A stretch of DNA of 64,000 nt from Chitinophaga vietnamensis (lineage in GTDB: Bacteria; Bacteroidota; Bacteroidia; Chitinophagales; Chitinophagaceae). Location of the stretch: assembly GCF_902167635.1 (NCBI RefSeq), contig NZ_CABHMS010000007.1, positions 186,001 through 250,000 on the forward strand, given 5' to 3'. Position numbers and translations under genes: made by a program. Each line of letters starts with the position of its first letter. Position 1 is the first letter of the stretch. Below the pieces are notes generated by a model, which had not been told where the DNA came from, ran no database searches, and saw only the letters and a list, made by a program, of their open reading frames with translations. Of this stretch, positions 46,342 through 54,548 are shown in pieces.

Positions 46342-47667
46342 TTACAGCAAAAATGACAGCAAGTATATAAATAAGATAGCGGTGATACCCATCACCGCAC
46401 TACCGGTACTGTATACACGAAGCATATCTTTGATTTCCAGTCCGGAGAATTTAGAGATCACCCAGAAATACGCATCATTGGTATGGGAGATCATCATGGA
46501 CCCTGCGCCCATCGCCAGCACACAGAGGAGCGGGCCGTGGCCGGCATCCATGCCCAATGCGGGCAGCAGCGGCTGCAAGATGGAAGCCGCCGTAATAATC
46601 GCTACGGTAGAAGAACCTTGCGCTGTTTTCAGCAGGGCCGTTACCAGGAAAGGCAGGAACAAACCCATCGCTGCGAGCGACTGATACTGTGCGATATGCC
46701 CGCCAATACCGGCTTTGGCAAGTATCGCCCCGAAGGCGCCACCACCGCCGATGATCACCAGTATACCTGCGGCTTTCTCCGCACCTTCGCGCAGCAGACG
46801 GGGCAACTCATTACGTCTTACCGACGGGCCGCCCGCCAGGGCCAGCAGGATACCCGCACTGATCGCTACTTCCGGCATACCGGCCACATTGATCAATTGC
46901 AATAACATGCCCGGTGGCGCCGTTTCCATACCTGCTAAAGAACGTAAGGCAATCAACAATACCGGCACAGCAATCGGCAACACCGACATCAGCACCGAAG
47001 GTCCCTGCACCGTTTCCTGCAAAGCCTCTTCCTCTTCTATCACAGCCGGCGGCAGTTTCCTGCCCATCAGCAGCGACCAGCTATAACCCGCCACCGCAGC
47101 GGGTATCGCGATCAGCAAACCATACAGCATCACTTGTCCTACTTCCGCGTGTATAGTACCCGCAGCTGCCGTAATGCCCGGATGCGGCGGCATCATACAA
47201 TGCACCGCATACAAGCCCGTTGCCAGCGAGGAAGCCATTATCACCATCGAAACGCCGGAACGCCTTGCCAGCGCCTTGTTCAGCCCACTCAGCACAATAA
47301 ACCCGGAATCACAAAAGATAGGCATGCCAACAATATACCCGATCATGCTCATCGCCATCGCTGCGCGCTGCGTACCTGTCTGCCGCAGCACATAACTGGC
47401 CAGCACGGCGGTACTACCGGTATGTTCCAGTATCAGTCCCAGCGTAGTACCCAATACAATCAACAATCCCAATGCCCCCATGATGTTGCCAAACCCGCTT
47501 TTGATCACCGTCAAAATCTCAGCAAAAGTCAATCCCAGCAACATCCCCGTAAGGATAGCCGCCAGCAGCAAGGCAAAAAATGCATGTACCCTGAAACGCG
47601 CTGTCAGCAATACGATCAGCGTAATCCCTGCCAACAGGGCGATCAGGCTTTGTGTGATTGACACCAT
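46342..47667 (-). CDS. GntP-family gluconate/sugar-acid permease
   Basis: The 441-residue protein has about 12 hydrophobic helices and clear GntP signatures: GIIMGALGLLIVLG-type start (NIMGALGLLIVLGTTLGLIL), MPIFCDSGFIVL, CMMPPHPGITAAAGTI and KTAQGSSTVAIITAAS, with SHTNDAYFWVI. The family imports gluconate and related sugar acids with protons. Location between the PL6 lyase gene and a hydroxyacid-dehydrogenase-like gene suggests uptake of a uronate-derived acid. The exact substrate is unknown. Confidence 0.9.
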   Translation of the reverse strand: MVSITQSLIALLAGITLIVLLTARFRVHAFFALLLAAILTGMLLGLTFAEILTVIKSGFGNIMGALGLLIVLGTTLGLILEHTGSTAVLASYVLRQTGTQRAAMAMSMIGYIVGMPIFCDSGFIVLSGLNKALARRSGVSMVIMASSLATGLYAVHCMMPPHPGITAAAGTIHAEVGQVMLYGLLIAIPAAVAGYSWSLLMGRKLPPAVIEEEEALQETVQGPSVLMSVLPIAVPVLLIALRSLAGMETAPPGMLLQLINVAGMPEVAISAGILLALAGGPSVRRNELPRLLREGAEKAAGILVIIGGGGAFGAILAKAGIGGHIAQYQSLAAMGLFLPFLVTALLKTAQGSSTVAIITAASILQPLLPALGMDAGHGPLLCVLAMGAGSMMISHTNDAYFWVISKFSGLEIKDMLRVYSTGSAVMGITAILFIYLLSFLL

Positions 47668-47690
47668 AGGATTAATGAGGTTTTACGCGA

Positions 47691-47946
47691 AGGTTGTCTT
47701 TGCTCAGGATTATAAGGATTGAAAGGATTACCAGGATTTTTTTTTCAGGATTAATAAGGATTAGCGGAGATTAATGAGAAGATCAACAAGGTTTCAGCCC
47801 TTGAAGCGCTTTGAGCGCTTCAAGGGCTATTGTCGCGAATATCTTCGAAATAATCTTCTCATTAATCTTCGTCAATCTTTATTAATCCTGATAAAAAAAA
47901 TCCTGGTAATCCTTTCAATCCATATAATCCTGAGCAAAGACAACCT
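47691..47946. repeat. Large inverted-repeat element, copy 3
   Basis: Left end AGGTTGTCTTTGCTCAGGAT, with its reverse complement at the right; AGGATT motifs recur along the arms and a T-rich block is present. The centre holds the GAAGCGCT palindrome (47796-47828), here flanked by GATCAACAAGGTTTC on the left and ATTGTCGCGAA on the right, the reverse orientation of copy 2. The right edge supplies part of the TAG stop of the dehydrogenase gene. Confidence 0.85.
47796..47828. repeat. GAAGCGCT palindrome, copy 3
   Basis: Arms AGCCCTTGAAGCGCT (47796-47810) and complement (47814-47828) around TTG, at the centre of the large inverted repeat 47691-47946. Confidence 0.85.
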
Positions 47947-48793
47947 ACAAGCTGTTCTTCGCGATCACTGTCCAATCATCGCCACCATGGCCTTTGGCGA
48001 TCCAGCGGTCCATTTCTTCGGCGATGGCGGGTATTACGGCCAGCGGCACGCCGGCTTTGGCGGCAGCGTCGAGGAAAAGGCCGGTATCTTTGCGGGCCAT
48101 GTTGAGTTCCCAGGAAGGTTTATCGTAGCTGCCGGAGGTCATGCGTTGGATGCGGCCATGCAGCATGGTAGCCGGGTTCCAGGTATCGAAGAGGGAGGTG
48201 ATGTCGCTGAGCGGCACGTGCAGCGCTTTTGCGAGCGATAAGGTGTCGGCGATACCTGCGGTGAAAGTGACGAGGAAGAGATTGCCGATGAGCTTCATAG
48301 CGGCAGCCCTGCCCTCTTCCGGACCGAAGTTGAGCACCTTGCCCGTCATTTTTGAAAGCGTAGGCTCCCATTTTTTCACCACTTCCTGATCGCCGGAAAC
48401 CAGCATGGTACCAGTACTTTCCAACGCATTCACAGGCCCCATGAATACCGGCGCATGCAAATACGTATAGCCGCGGGCTTTCCAGTCTTTCGTGCGTTGT
48501 ATCGCGCCGGCTGCCGAGGTGGTGGTATGATCGATGATGGTGGCGCCAGGTTTCAGCCCTGCCGCGGCGGCAGCCAGCACTTCATCAACGGTGCTGTCGT
48601 CTTTCAAAGTGAGGTGGATGACATCCGCGCCTTTCACGGCATCCGTCACCTGCGCAAATGCTTTGGCGCCATAAGTTTCCAGCGCCGTTGCTTTTGATGC
48701 GGTACGGTTCCATACCTGTACCTGTTCTCCTTTGGCGAGCAGCGCCTGAACAAAGTTCGCCCCCAAAAGGCCCATACCTAAGAATGCTACCAT
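47945..48793 (-). CDS. 3-hydroxyisobutyrate-dehydrogenase-like oxidoreductase
   Basis: The 282-residue protein opens VAFLGMGLLGANFVQALLAK with a Rossmann site and VWNRTASKA, followed by the beta-hydroxyacid dehydrogenase features IDHTTTSAAG and MKLIGNLFLVTFTAGIADTL, in which Lys of the KLIGN segment is the usual catalytic residue. NADPH preference is suggested by the Arg in WNRT. It reduces or oxidises a beta-hydroxyacid-type substrate. It is upstream of GntP and PL6 on the same strand. Confidence 0.85.
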   Translation of the reverse strand: MVAFLGMGLLGANFVQALLAKGEQVQVWNRTASKATALETYGAKAFAQVTDAVKGADVIHLTLKDDSTVDEVLAAAAAGLKPGATIIDHTTTSAAGAIQRTKDWKARGYTYLHAPVFMGPVNALESTGTMLVSGDQEVVKKWEPTLSKMTGKVLNFGPEEGRAAAMKLIGNLFLVTFTAGIADTLSLAKALHVPLSDITSLFDTWNPATMLHGRIQRMTSGSYDKPSWELNMARKDTGLFLDAAAKAGVPLAVIPAIAEEMDRWIAKGHGGDDWTVIAKNSL

Positions 48794-48861
48794 TGTAATT
48801 ATTTTTTAGATGATGAAATTACTTTTTATTACCGTGAACGCCTATACGATAAATGACAGGA

Positions 48862-49323
48862 TTATATGGCGATACCATATCCTACTTTCACGCGGTCCAT
48901 CACCACATGCGTATAAAAGTGCTTCACGTTGGGATTGTCCATCAGCCATTGCTTGCTGAAGTCTTCATAGTGGCGCATATCGCGGGTATTCACGATCACC
49001 ACGAAATCATAGGTGCCGGTAACGAAATAACACTGCATTACTTCCGGGCATTGGCGCATGGTGGCTTTGAATTTTTCCAGCTCGCGGGAATTGCCATCCT
49101 GCAATACCACATCCACTACGCAGGTGATGCCGATGCCGGCTACTTCGGGCGAGATGATCGATACATCTGCCTCTATCACCTTCTCTTCGCGCAGCTTCTT
49201 CAGGCGGCGCTGCACTGCGGAAGGGCTGAGATTAACGGTAGCGGCCAGCTCGTCGGCGGTGAGGCGGTTGTTCTGTTGCAGCAGGCGTAGCAGCTGTTTA
49301 TCGAAATCATCCAGTTCATGCAT
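48862..49323 (-). CDS. Lrp/AsnC-family regulator
   Basis: The 153-residue protein opens LDDFDKQLLRLLQQNNRLTA, followed by the helix-turn-helix LAATVNLSPSAVQRRLKKLR, and ends with an AsnC/RAM domain (MQCYFVTGTYDFVVIVNTRD). It is transcribed divergently from the class V aminotransferase at 49438 (114-bp gap), so it probably senses an amino acid and controls that gene. Confidence 0.9.
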   Translation of the reverse strand: MHELDDFDKQLLRLLQQNNRLTADELAATVNLSPSAVQRRLKKLREEKVIEADVSIISPEVAGIGITCVVDVVLQDGNSRELEKFKATMRQCPEVMQCYFVTGTYDFVVIVNTRDMRHYEDFSKQWLMDNPNVKHFYTHVVMDRVKVGYGIAI

Positions 49324-49437
49324 TTTTTCCGCGTTTTAGCTATCAAAACTACCTAAAAAAACCGTGAGCGAGCTTCCTTTGCAGAAAAAAAGCAGCACGC
49401 TGAAAATAGCTTTGTGACAGCAAAAAACAACAGCGAT

Positions 49438-50652
49438 ATGCCCACACTTTTTACACCGGAAGAGATACAAGGCTTCCGCAAGGACACCGCCGGATGCGCG
49501 CAGGTGATCCATCTCAATAACGCAGGCGCCAGCCTCATGCCCGACAGCGTCACACAGGCGCTGCAAGCGCACATCACGCTGGAATCCACCATCGGCGGCT
49601 ATGAGGCGGCAGCGCTCCGCGCCAAAGAGATCCGTCACTTTTATACGCTGGCAGCGCAGCTCATCAACTGCCATGCGGATAACATCGCTTTCACGGCCAG
49701 TGCAACGGACTCGTATACACGCGCTTTGTCGGCCATCCCTTTTGAACGCGGAGATATCATCCTCACGGATAACGACGATTTCATCTCCAATCAATTGCAG
49801 TTCCTCTCCTGTCAGAAACGTTTTGGTATCCGGATCGTGCATATCAGGAATGCGCCGGAAGGCGGCGTGGACCTGCACGACCTGCAACAGCAGCTACACC
49901 GCCTGCAACCGCGGCTGCTGGCCATTACGCACATCCCTACCAATGCGGGGCTGGTACAACCGGTACAGGCGATCGGCAAGATCTATAAAGATTATATCAA
50001 CACGCACGAAGGCAAAACATGGTACATCCTCGATGCCTGCCAGTCGATCGGGCAGATGAAACTCGACGTACAAAGCCTCCACTGCGATTTCCTCAGCGTC
50101 ACCAACCGCAAATTCCTGAGAGGGCCGCGCGGCGCGGGTTTCCTGTACATCTCCGACAAGGCGCTGCAAGCAGGACTGGAACCACTTTTCATCGATATGC
50201 GCGGTGCGGAGTGGGTAGCCAAAGACCGCTACGAGCCACGCAAAACAGCCATGCGCTTCGAAGACTGGGAATTTGCCTATTCGCTGGTACTCGCCACCAG
50301 CAAGGCAATAGCGTACTGCCTGCATATCGGTGAAGAAAGGATATGGGAACAGGTGAAATACCTGTCGGGCCTCCTGCGGCGCGAACTGGCCACCATCAAA
50401 GGTTTACGGGTGCTCGATACCGGCCCGGAAAAAGGTGGTTTGGTAACTTTCACCATCGCTGGCGCACAGCCAGATACCCTGGTGCAGCAACTGCTGCAAC
50501 GCAGGATCAATGTAGTGCCGAGCTACCGCAATTTTGCCGTGATAGATTTTGATGAGAAGCAGGTGCAATGGGCGCTACGCGCCTCTCCGCATTATTTTAA
50601 TACGGAGGAAGAGATCAACATTTTTGTAGACACGTTGAAGACGTTGGTTTGA
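49438..50652 (+). CDS. Class V PLP-dependent aminotransferase (cysteine-desulfurase-like)
   Basis: The ATG at 49438 gives 404 residues; a GTG at 49414 would add eight. The PLP-enzyme pattern is clear: HLNNAGASLMPDSV at the start, FTASATDSYTRAL, HIPTNAGLVQPVQAIG, YILDACQSIGQM (the Asp binding the PLP pyridine) and the Schiff-base Lys in SVTNRKFLRGPRGAGFLY. SLIQ-free cysteine desulfurase activity is not assured, as no clear active-site Cys loop is seen. Divergent from an Lrp-type regulator. Confidence 0.85.
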   Translation: MPTLFTPEEIQGFRKDTAGCAQVIHLNNAGASLMPDSVTQALQAHITLESTIGGYEAAALRAKEIRHFYTLAAQLINCHADNIAFTASATDSYTRALSAIPFERGDIILTDNDDFISNQLQFLSCQKRFGIRIVHIRNAPEGGVDLHDLQQQLHRLQPRLLAITHIPTNAGLVQPVQAIGKIYKDYINTHEGKTWYILDACQSIGQMKLDVQSLHCDFLSVTNRKFLRGPRGAGFLYISDKALQAGLEPLFIDMRGAEWVAKDRYEPRKTAMRFEDWEFAYSLVLATSKAIAYCLHIGEERIWEQVKYLSGLLRRELATIKGLRVLDTGPEKGGLVTFTIAGAQPDTLVQQLLQRRINVVPSYRNFAVIDFDEKQVQWALRASPHYFNTEEEINIFVDTLKTLV

Positions 50653-50685
50653 AGCCCTTGAAGCGCTCAAAGCGCTTCAAGGGCT
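50653..50685. repeat. GAAGCGCT palindrome, copy 4
   Basis: Perfect 15-bp arms (50653-50667 and 50671-50685) around CAA, starting right after the aminotransferase stop codon. A plausible terminator, and the same sequence family as the other copies. Confidence 0.85.
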
Positions 50686-50738
50686 ATGAGCCGCGAACGT
50701 GACACATTTATACTTGCCAGAAGCATACAAAGGTTGCC

Positions 50739-50769
50739 GCCCTTGAAGCGCTTAAAGCGCTTCAAGGGC
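50739..50769. repeat. GAAGCGCT palindrome, copy 5
   Basis: Arms GCCCTTGAAGCGCTT (50739-50753) and complement (50755-50769) around one base. It lies 10 bp beyond the 3' end of the Crp-type gene, so two copies separate the convergent genes. Confidence 0.85.
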
Positions 50770-50779
50770 TCTAATCGCG

Positions 50780-51364
50780 TCAAACACTCCTTCTTCTGAA
50801 AACCGCATGCCTTATCCTGCTCAGCGATTCCCGGGTGATGCCCAGATAAGAAGCGATCTGATGTTGCGGGATATGCTGCTCAAAATGCGGGTAACGTTCC
50901 AGGAAATCGAGGTAGCGGGCTTCCGCAGGCTGTTGCAATAACAACACGCGCCGCTGTGTAGCGATGAAAGCGTTTTCCATGATGATACGCCAGTAGATAT
51001 TCATGGCAGGGATTTCGCGGAAGAGCGCTTCCCGCATGGAATGGTCGAGCAGCAGTACTTCTGCATCTTCCAATGCGTCGATATTGTAAGCGGAGGGCGT
51101 ATGGGTGAGCAGGCTGTAGAGGTCGGCGATCCACCAGTCGCTGAGGGCAAACTGCACTACGTTTTCGCGGCCATCGTTGCTGGTTTCGTACATGCGCAGG
51201 CAGCCGCTGAGCACAAAGCAATCGGCCCTGCATACGTTGCCTTCTTCCAGCAGCCAGGTTTTCTTTTTCACCTTACGGTATTGGAAGAAGGCAGGTATGC
51301 GCGCGATATCCGCCGGTGTAAGCGTGATATGCCGGCTGCAATTCCGGATCAGTAACTCGTGCAT
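50780..51364 (-). CDS. Crp/Fnr-family transcriptional regulator
   Basis: The 194-residue protein has a cyclic-nucleotide-binding-like fold (LLEEGNVCRADCFVLSGCLR, VQFALSDWWIADLYSLL) and a C-terminal helix-turn-helix (HQIASYLGITRESLSRIRH). This short Bacteroidota type often controls a neighbouring detoxification or transport gene. It is upstream of the SnoaL-like gene only in opposite order (that gene starts at 51885 and ends before this one starts), so the two may be co-transcribed. Confidence 0.85.
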   Translation of the reverse strand: MHELLIRNCSRHITLTPADIARIPAFFQYRKVKKKTWLLEEGNVCRADCFVLSGCLRMYETSNDGRENVVQFALSDWWIADLYSLLTHTPSAYNIDALEDAEVLLLDHSMREALFREIPAMNIYWRIIMENAFIATQRRVLLLQQPAEARYLDFLERYPHFEQHIPQHQIASYLGITRESLSRIRHAVFRRRSV

Positions 51365-51405
51365 GGCCGTGAGTATTTACCATGCATAGATACAACATTC
51401 CGTTA

Positions 51406-51885
51406 TTATGGCACAAAACCCAGCTGCCGCATCAGGGTGAGATCGTCGGTAACGCGCCAGTGTTCTGCGATGCGGCCATTCACGATCTTTTCAATATTGA
51501 TCTGGTTTACGGTGATCTTTTTACCGGTAGGCGGAAGGTTGAAGAGACTGTCTTGCTGGGTGCCGGTCATCACCAGGCGGGCAACGGCCATGCTGTCGTT
51601 CACCACCATATCCTTTATCTCGAAATGGAGGTCGGGGAATGCCCGGCGGATGGCGGCCACAATGGGTTTCAGGCCGCCGGGGCCTACTGGCGGATTGGGC
51701 GTGCTGGGCGTATGATTGATGTATTGTGGGGCCAGCAACTGGTCCAGCACATCCAGCTGGCCGCCGTTCCATACTTCCGTAAAATAACGTTCTACGATCT
51801 TCCTGTTCTGTGCCGCCTTTCCGGGCGATTGCACACAGGCGTATACCAGCAGCCACAAGGGCAGGTATAACAACATTCTTCGCAT
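51406..51885 (-). CDS. SnoaL-like/ester-cyclase lipoprotein
   Basis: The start at 51885 gives 159 residues and a tight lipoprotein signal (MRRMLLYLPLWLLVYAC); a start at 51906 adds seven. The mature part matches the SnoaL-like polyketide-cyclase fold: VERYFTEVWNGGQLDVLDQL, YINHTPSTP, FPDLHFEIKDMVV and GRIAEHWRVTDDLTLMRQLG. Such proteins bind or isomerise small molecules. It precedes the Crp gene by 41 bp on the same strand. Confidence 0.75.
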   Translation of the reverse strand: MRRMLLYLPLWLLVYACVQSPGKAAQNRKIVERYFTEVWNGGQLDVLDQLLAPQYINHTPSTPNPPVGPGGLKPIVAAIRRAFPDLHFEIKDMVVNDSMAVARLVMTGTQQDSLFNLPPTGKKITVNQINIEKIVNGRIAEHWRVTDDLTLMRQLGFVP

Positions 51886-51961
51886 GATGCTTTTTTTATG
51901 CATCAAAATTCCGTTAGCGGCAGCAGATTTTTTGTGATCTGGATCAATGGATATCTGCGCA

Positions 51962-53002
51962 TTAATGTATCGCTACACGGATCATCACCGGGTATTTGTT
52001 GGAGAACTGAAACAGTGCATCCAGTACGGCCTGCGGCGCAATGCTGTTATGATCATTGAGGTCGGCGTTGATCCGGTTGCCATCATTACCTACGGCCTGA
52101 TACGAACCTTTTACGTACTGCATATGGTTGCTGCCACTCAGCAATGGTCTTGAAATAAAAATATGATCGAACCAGGATTTAGCGCCACCGCTGGTACCAC
52201 AGCTGTTCGGCACGGTGGCCAGCAAACGGGTGGAGGTAGTGAGATAAGGCGCTACCAATGCAGGGTTTACGTCCCAGTTCACAGGATAATGCGCATTGCC
52301 ATCCGGGAAGAAAGGCGGATCATACATGGCGGTAGTGCTATCTCCCGATACAATGGTCTGATATCCATCTTCCATACTGCTATGTGTATTGAAGTCTCCC
52401 ATATTGATCACATTGGGCAGCACCTTGAATTGCCGGCGCAATGCCTGCATTTCCGCCGTCACCTGCTGATCACGGGTAGCGCTGTTGCTGCCGGATTTGG
52501 TATGGTTCACCACTACATACAGGAAGAGGGAATCATGCGTTTGCGCAAGCGTACTGTCTTTATAATATAATTTGTAGAGATCGAAGTCGGTGATGTTGGA
52601 TACTAACGTTTCCGTATATACGTAACCCAGTTTTTGCTTGTTGTAGAACAGCACGGAAACATCATCTCCGTTAGTGGTGTTGGTGGGTTTGGCATAGTCG
52701 TAACATTGCGGAAACGCCACGTTCAGCACTTGCGATGCAATCGTTTCCGCCGGATGGCCGGGGGCGTACATCTTTTCACAGCTGAGTATATCGGGTTGCG
52801 TGTACCGGATGATGGTGCGGAAATAAGCGTTTAGTGAATCCATATTGCCCTGACAGCCATCGCCATAGTTGAGCACATTGTAAGCCATCACGCGGAGGGT
52901 GTCAGGGTTGTAATTGCGGGCTGGTACAGGTTCGCTGTTGTTGCCTTTCCCGCAGCAAGACATAGCGGCTATGATAGCGGCCAGGGAAAACATTCTTCTC
53001 AT
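51962..53002 (-). CDS. Endonuclease/exonuclease/phosphatase-family lipoprotein
   Basis: The start at 53002 gives 346 residues with a lipobox (LAAIIAAMSC, Cys16); 11 more open codons upstream fall in a repeat. The EEP fold is shown by RVMAYNVLNYGD, PDILSCEKM (metal Glu), NHTKSGS, NVINMGDFNTHS and the closing SWFDHIFIS and NDHNSI. It should hydrolyse phosphodiester or phosphomonoester bonds at the cell surface. It follows the beta-helix lipoprotein and TonB receptor genes on the same strand and probably works with them. Confidence 0.85.
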   Translation of the reverse strand: MRRMFSLAAIIAAMSCCGKGNNSEPVPARNYNPDTLRVMAYNVLNYGDGCQGNMDSLNAYFRTIIRYTQPDILSCEKMYAPGHPAETIASQVLNVAFPQCYDYAKPTNTTNGDDVSVLFYNKQKLGYVYTETLVSNITDFDLYKLYYKDSTLAQTHDSLFLYVVVNHTKSGSNSATRDQQVTAEMQALRRQFKVLPNVINMGDFNTHSSMEDGYQTIVSGDSTTAMYDPPFFPDGNAHYPVNWDVNPALVAPYLTTSTRLLATVPNSCGTSGGAKSWFDHIFISRPLLSGSNHMQYVKGSYQAVGNDGNRINADLNDHNSIAPQAVLDALFQFSNKYPVMIRVAIH

Positions 53003-53036
53003 CAGAAAAATTTTTAACAAAAAGCCTGTCGACATT

Positions 53037-53118
53037 CCGCCCCTACGGGGGCGGGATGCCGGCAGGTCATATTTTTTTATCTACCAATATAACGCCCCGC
53101 AGGGGCGAAATGTTGGTA
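53037..53118. repeat. Pair of GCCCC-GGGGC palindromes
   Basis: CCGCCCCTACGGGGGCGG at 53037-53054 and a larger imperfect palindrome at 53081-53118 (CTACCAATATAACGCCCC against GGGGCGAAATGTTGGTAG). They lie in the 128-bp gap between the beta-helix and EEP genes and belong to the family of the 41-kb cluster and the 60-kb array. Confidence 0.8.
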
Positions 53119-53130
53119 GATCATATTTCA

Positions 53131-54528
53131 TCAATGTTGGTTACCGGAACCATTCACCTGGTAGCAACCGAGATCGCTGCCGGGCGGCGTTACTTCCGTT
53201 GCGCCGAAGATCGGATCGATCGGTACTACCACCAGCGGATGTACGGCGGTATAGCCTTTACCGATCAGGGGTGATCCCGGCTTGATATGAAAATTGTAGG
53301 CGCCTATGGCAGTAAGGCCCCAGGGCGAATAAGGGCTGGGCAATGGATAATTTACAAACATCGGGTTGAGCTTCTGCACAACGGGCGTACCGTCGTACTT
53401 CGGATTCATATAGTCGAAGTTAGCAGGCAGGTAGCTGGAGGGAGCAGGCAGGTCGGTCGCTTGCGGTTTCGTACATACGGTACCGGTAGTGAAGAAGTTG
53501 TTGGCGATCACCAGTGAGTCGGCATACTGATAGTTGTTGCCATAGCTCAGGTTAGCGGTATCGGCGGCGGGATTGTTTACTACGCGGTAGCCTACACGAC
53601 AATTAACCGCTACGTTGTTATAGTACGCGCCTCTGGCGCCTTCTTCAAAGTTAGTGGTAGAACCGCGCTGGCCGGGCACTACGCCCCTGCCGCCATTGAT
53701 GAAGGTGCTGTTGTACATCACCACGCTCGTTTGCGGCGCACCTACGGGCTGGCCTTTGTTGGAAGCTTTCTGTCCGTTATAGGCGCTGCCGATAAAGAAG
53801 TTATAAGCCATGGTGCCTACGGTGCCGCCTTTTACATTCACTACGTCGCCACCGGTGCCATTACATTTTTCGAAAGTGTTACGGAACACATGGATCCTGC
53901 CATTAGACACGCGGATACAATCATCCGTACCACCCCATACCCAGCTGTCTTCCATGATGAAAGCGCCATTAGGATTCTGGAATAACAGGTTGTAGGCGGT
54001 AGTAGCTTTCTGCTGCACGGCCGGACCAAATGATTTACCATAGCTGGCGCCGGCGAAATCGATATGCGTCCATTTAATTACGAGCATGGGGCAGGAAGTA
54101 TCGGCGGCAATACCTTTCCAGAGGCGGTTGCTGCTGTGTGCTGAATCTGCCGCGTAGGCAAGACCGGGCGTATAATCTTTCTTCAGGCCGGGCACCGTCA
54201 TCGTTACCGGGCTTGCCTGTGTACCAAGACTTACAAGGATACCACGCACTACGATACCTGCGCTGTTGGTCACATTGATGGTAACGCCAGGCTGGATCAG
54301 CAGCGTATCGCCATGATTTATGTATACGTCGCCGCCGATGGTGTAGGTTTTACCGGAGAGCATTACGCCTTTGATAGCGCCACTGAGCGGCGTAGCGTCG
54401 CTCACCGCCTGGCCCGGAGGCGGGGTGTATTTATAAATATCTGTTTTCTCATCCGCCCATTTCTTACAGCCGGTGCCTAAGCTCAGTACCGCCAGCATAG
54501 TGATCACTGGAATGAATATCTTTCTCAT
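53131..54528 (-). CDS. Right-handed beta-helix surface lipoprotein
   Basis: The 465-residue lipoprotein (lipobox LSLGTGC, Cys21) has beta-helix coils from about residue 75 to 330, for example LLIQPGVTINVTNSAGIVVR, DCIRVSNGRIHVFRNTFEKC and TAYNLLFQNPNGAFIMEDSW, then an Asn/Pro-rich C-terminal part. No catalytic pattern is recognised. It starts 20 bp after the TonB receptor gene, so receptor, beta-helix protein and EEP hydrolase form one operon. Confidence 0.8.
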   Translation of the reverse strand: MRKIFIPVITMLAVLSLGTGCKKWADEKTDIYKYTPPPGQAVSDATPLSGAIKGVMLSGKTYTIGGDVYINHGDTLLIQPGVTINVTNSAGIVVRGILVSLGTQASPVTMTVPGLKKDYTPGLAYAADSAHSSNRLWKGIAADTSCPMLVIKWTHIDFAGASYGKSFGPAVQQKATTAYNLLFQNPNGAFIMEDSWVWGGTDDCIRVSNGRIHVFRNTFEKCNGTGGDVVNVKGGTVGTMAYNFFIGSAYNGQKASNKGQPVGAPQTSVVMYNSTFINGGRGVVPGQRGSTTNFEEGARGAYYNNVAVNCRVGYRVVNNPAADTANLSYGNNYQYADSLVIANNFFTTGTVCTKPQATDLPAPSSYLPANFDYMNPKYDGTPVVQKLNPMFVNYPLPSPYSPWGLTAIGAYNFHIKPGSPLIGKGYTAVHPLVVVPIDPIFGATEVTPPGSDLGCYQVNGSGNQH

Positions 54529-54548
54529 GTATTTTGTATTAAGGATGA

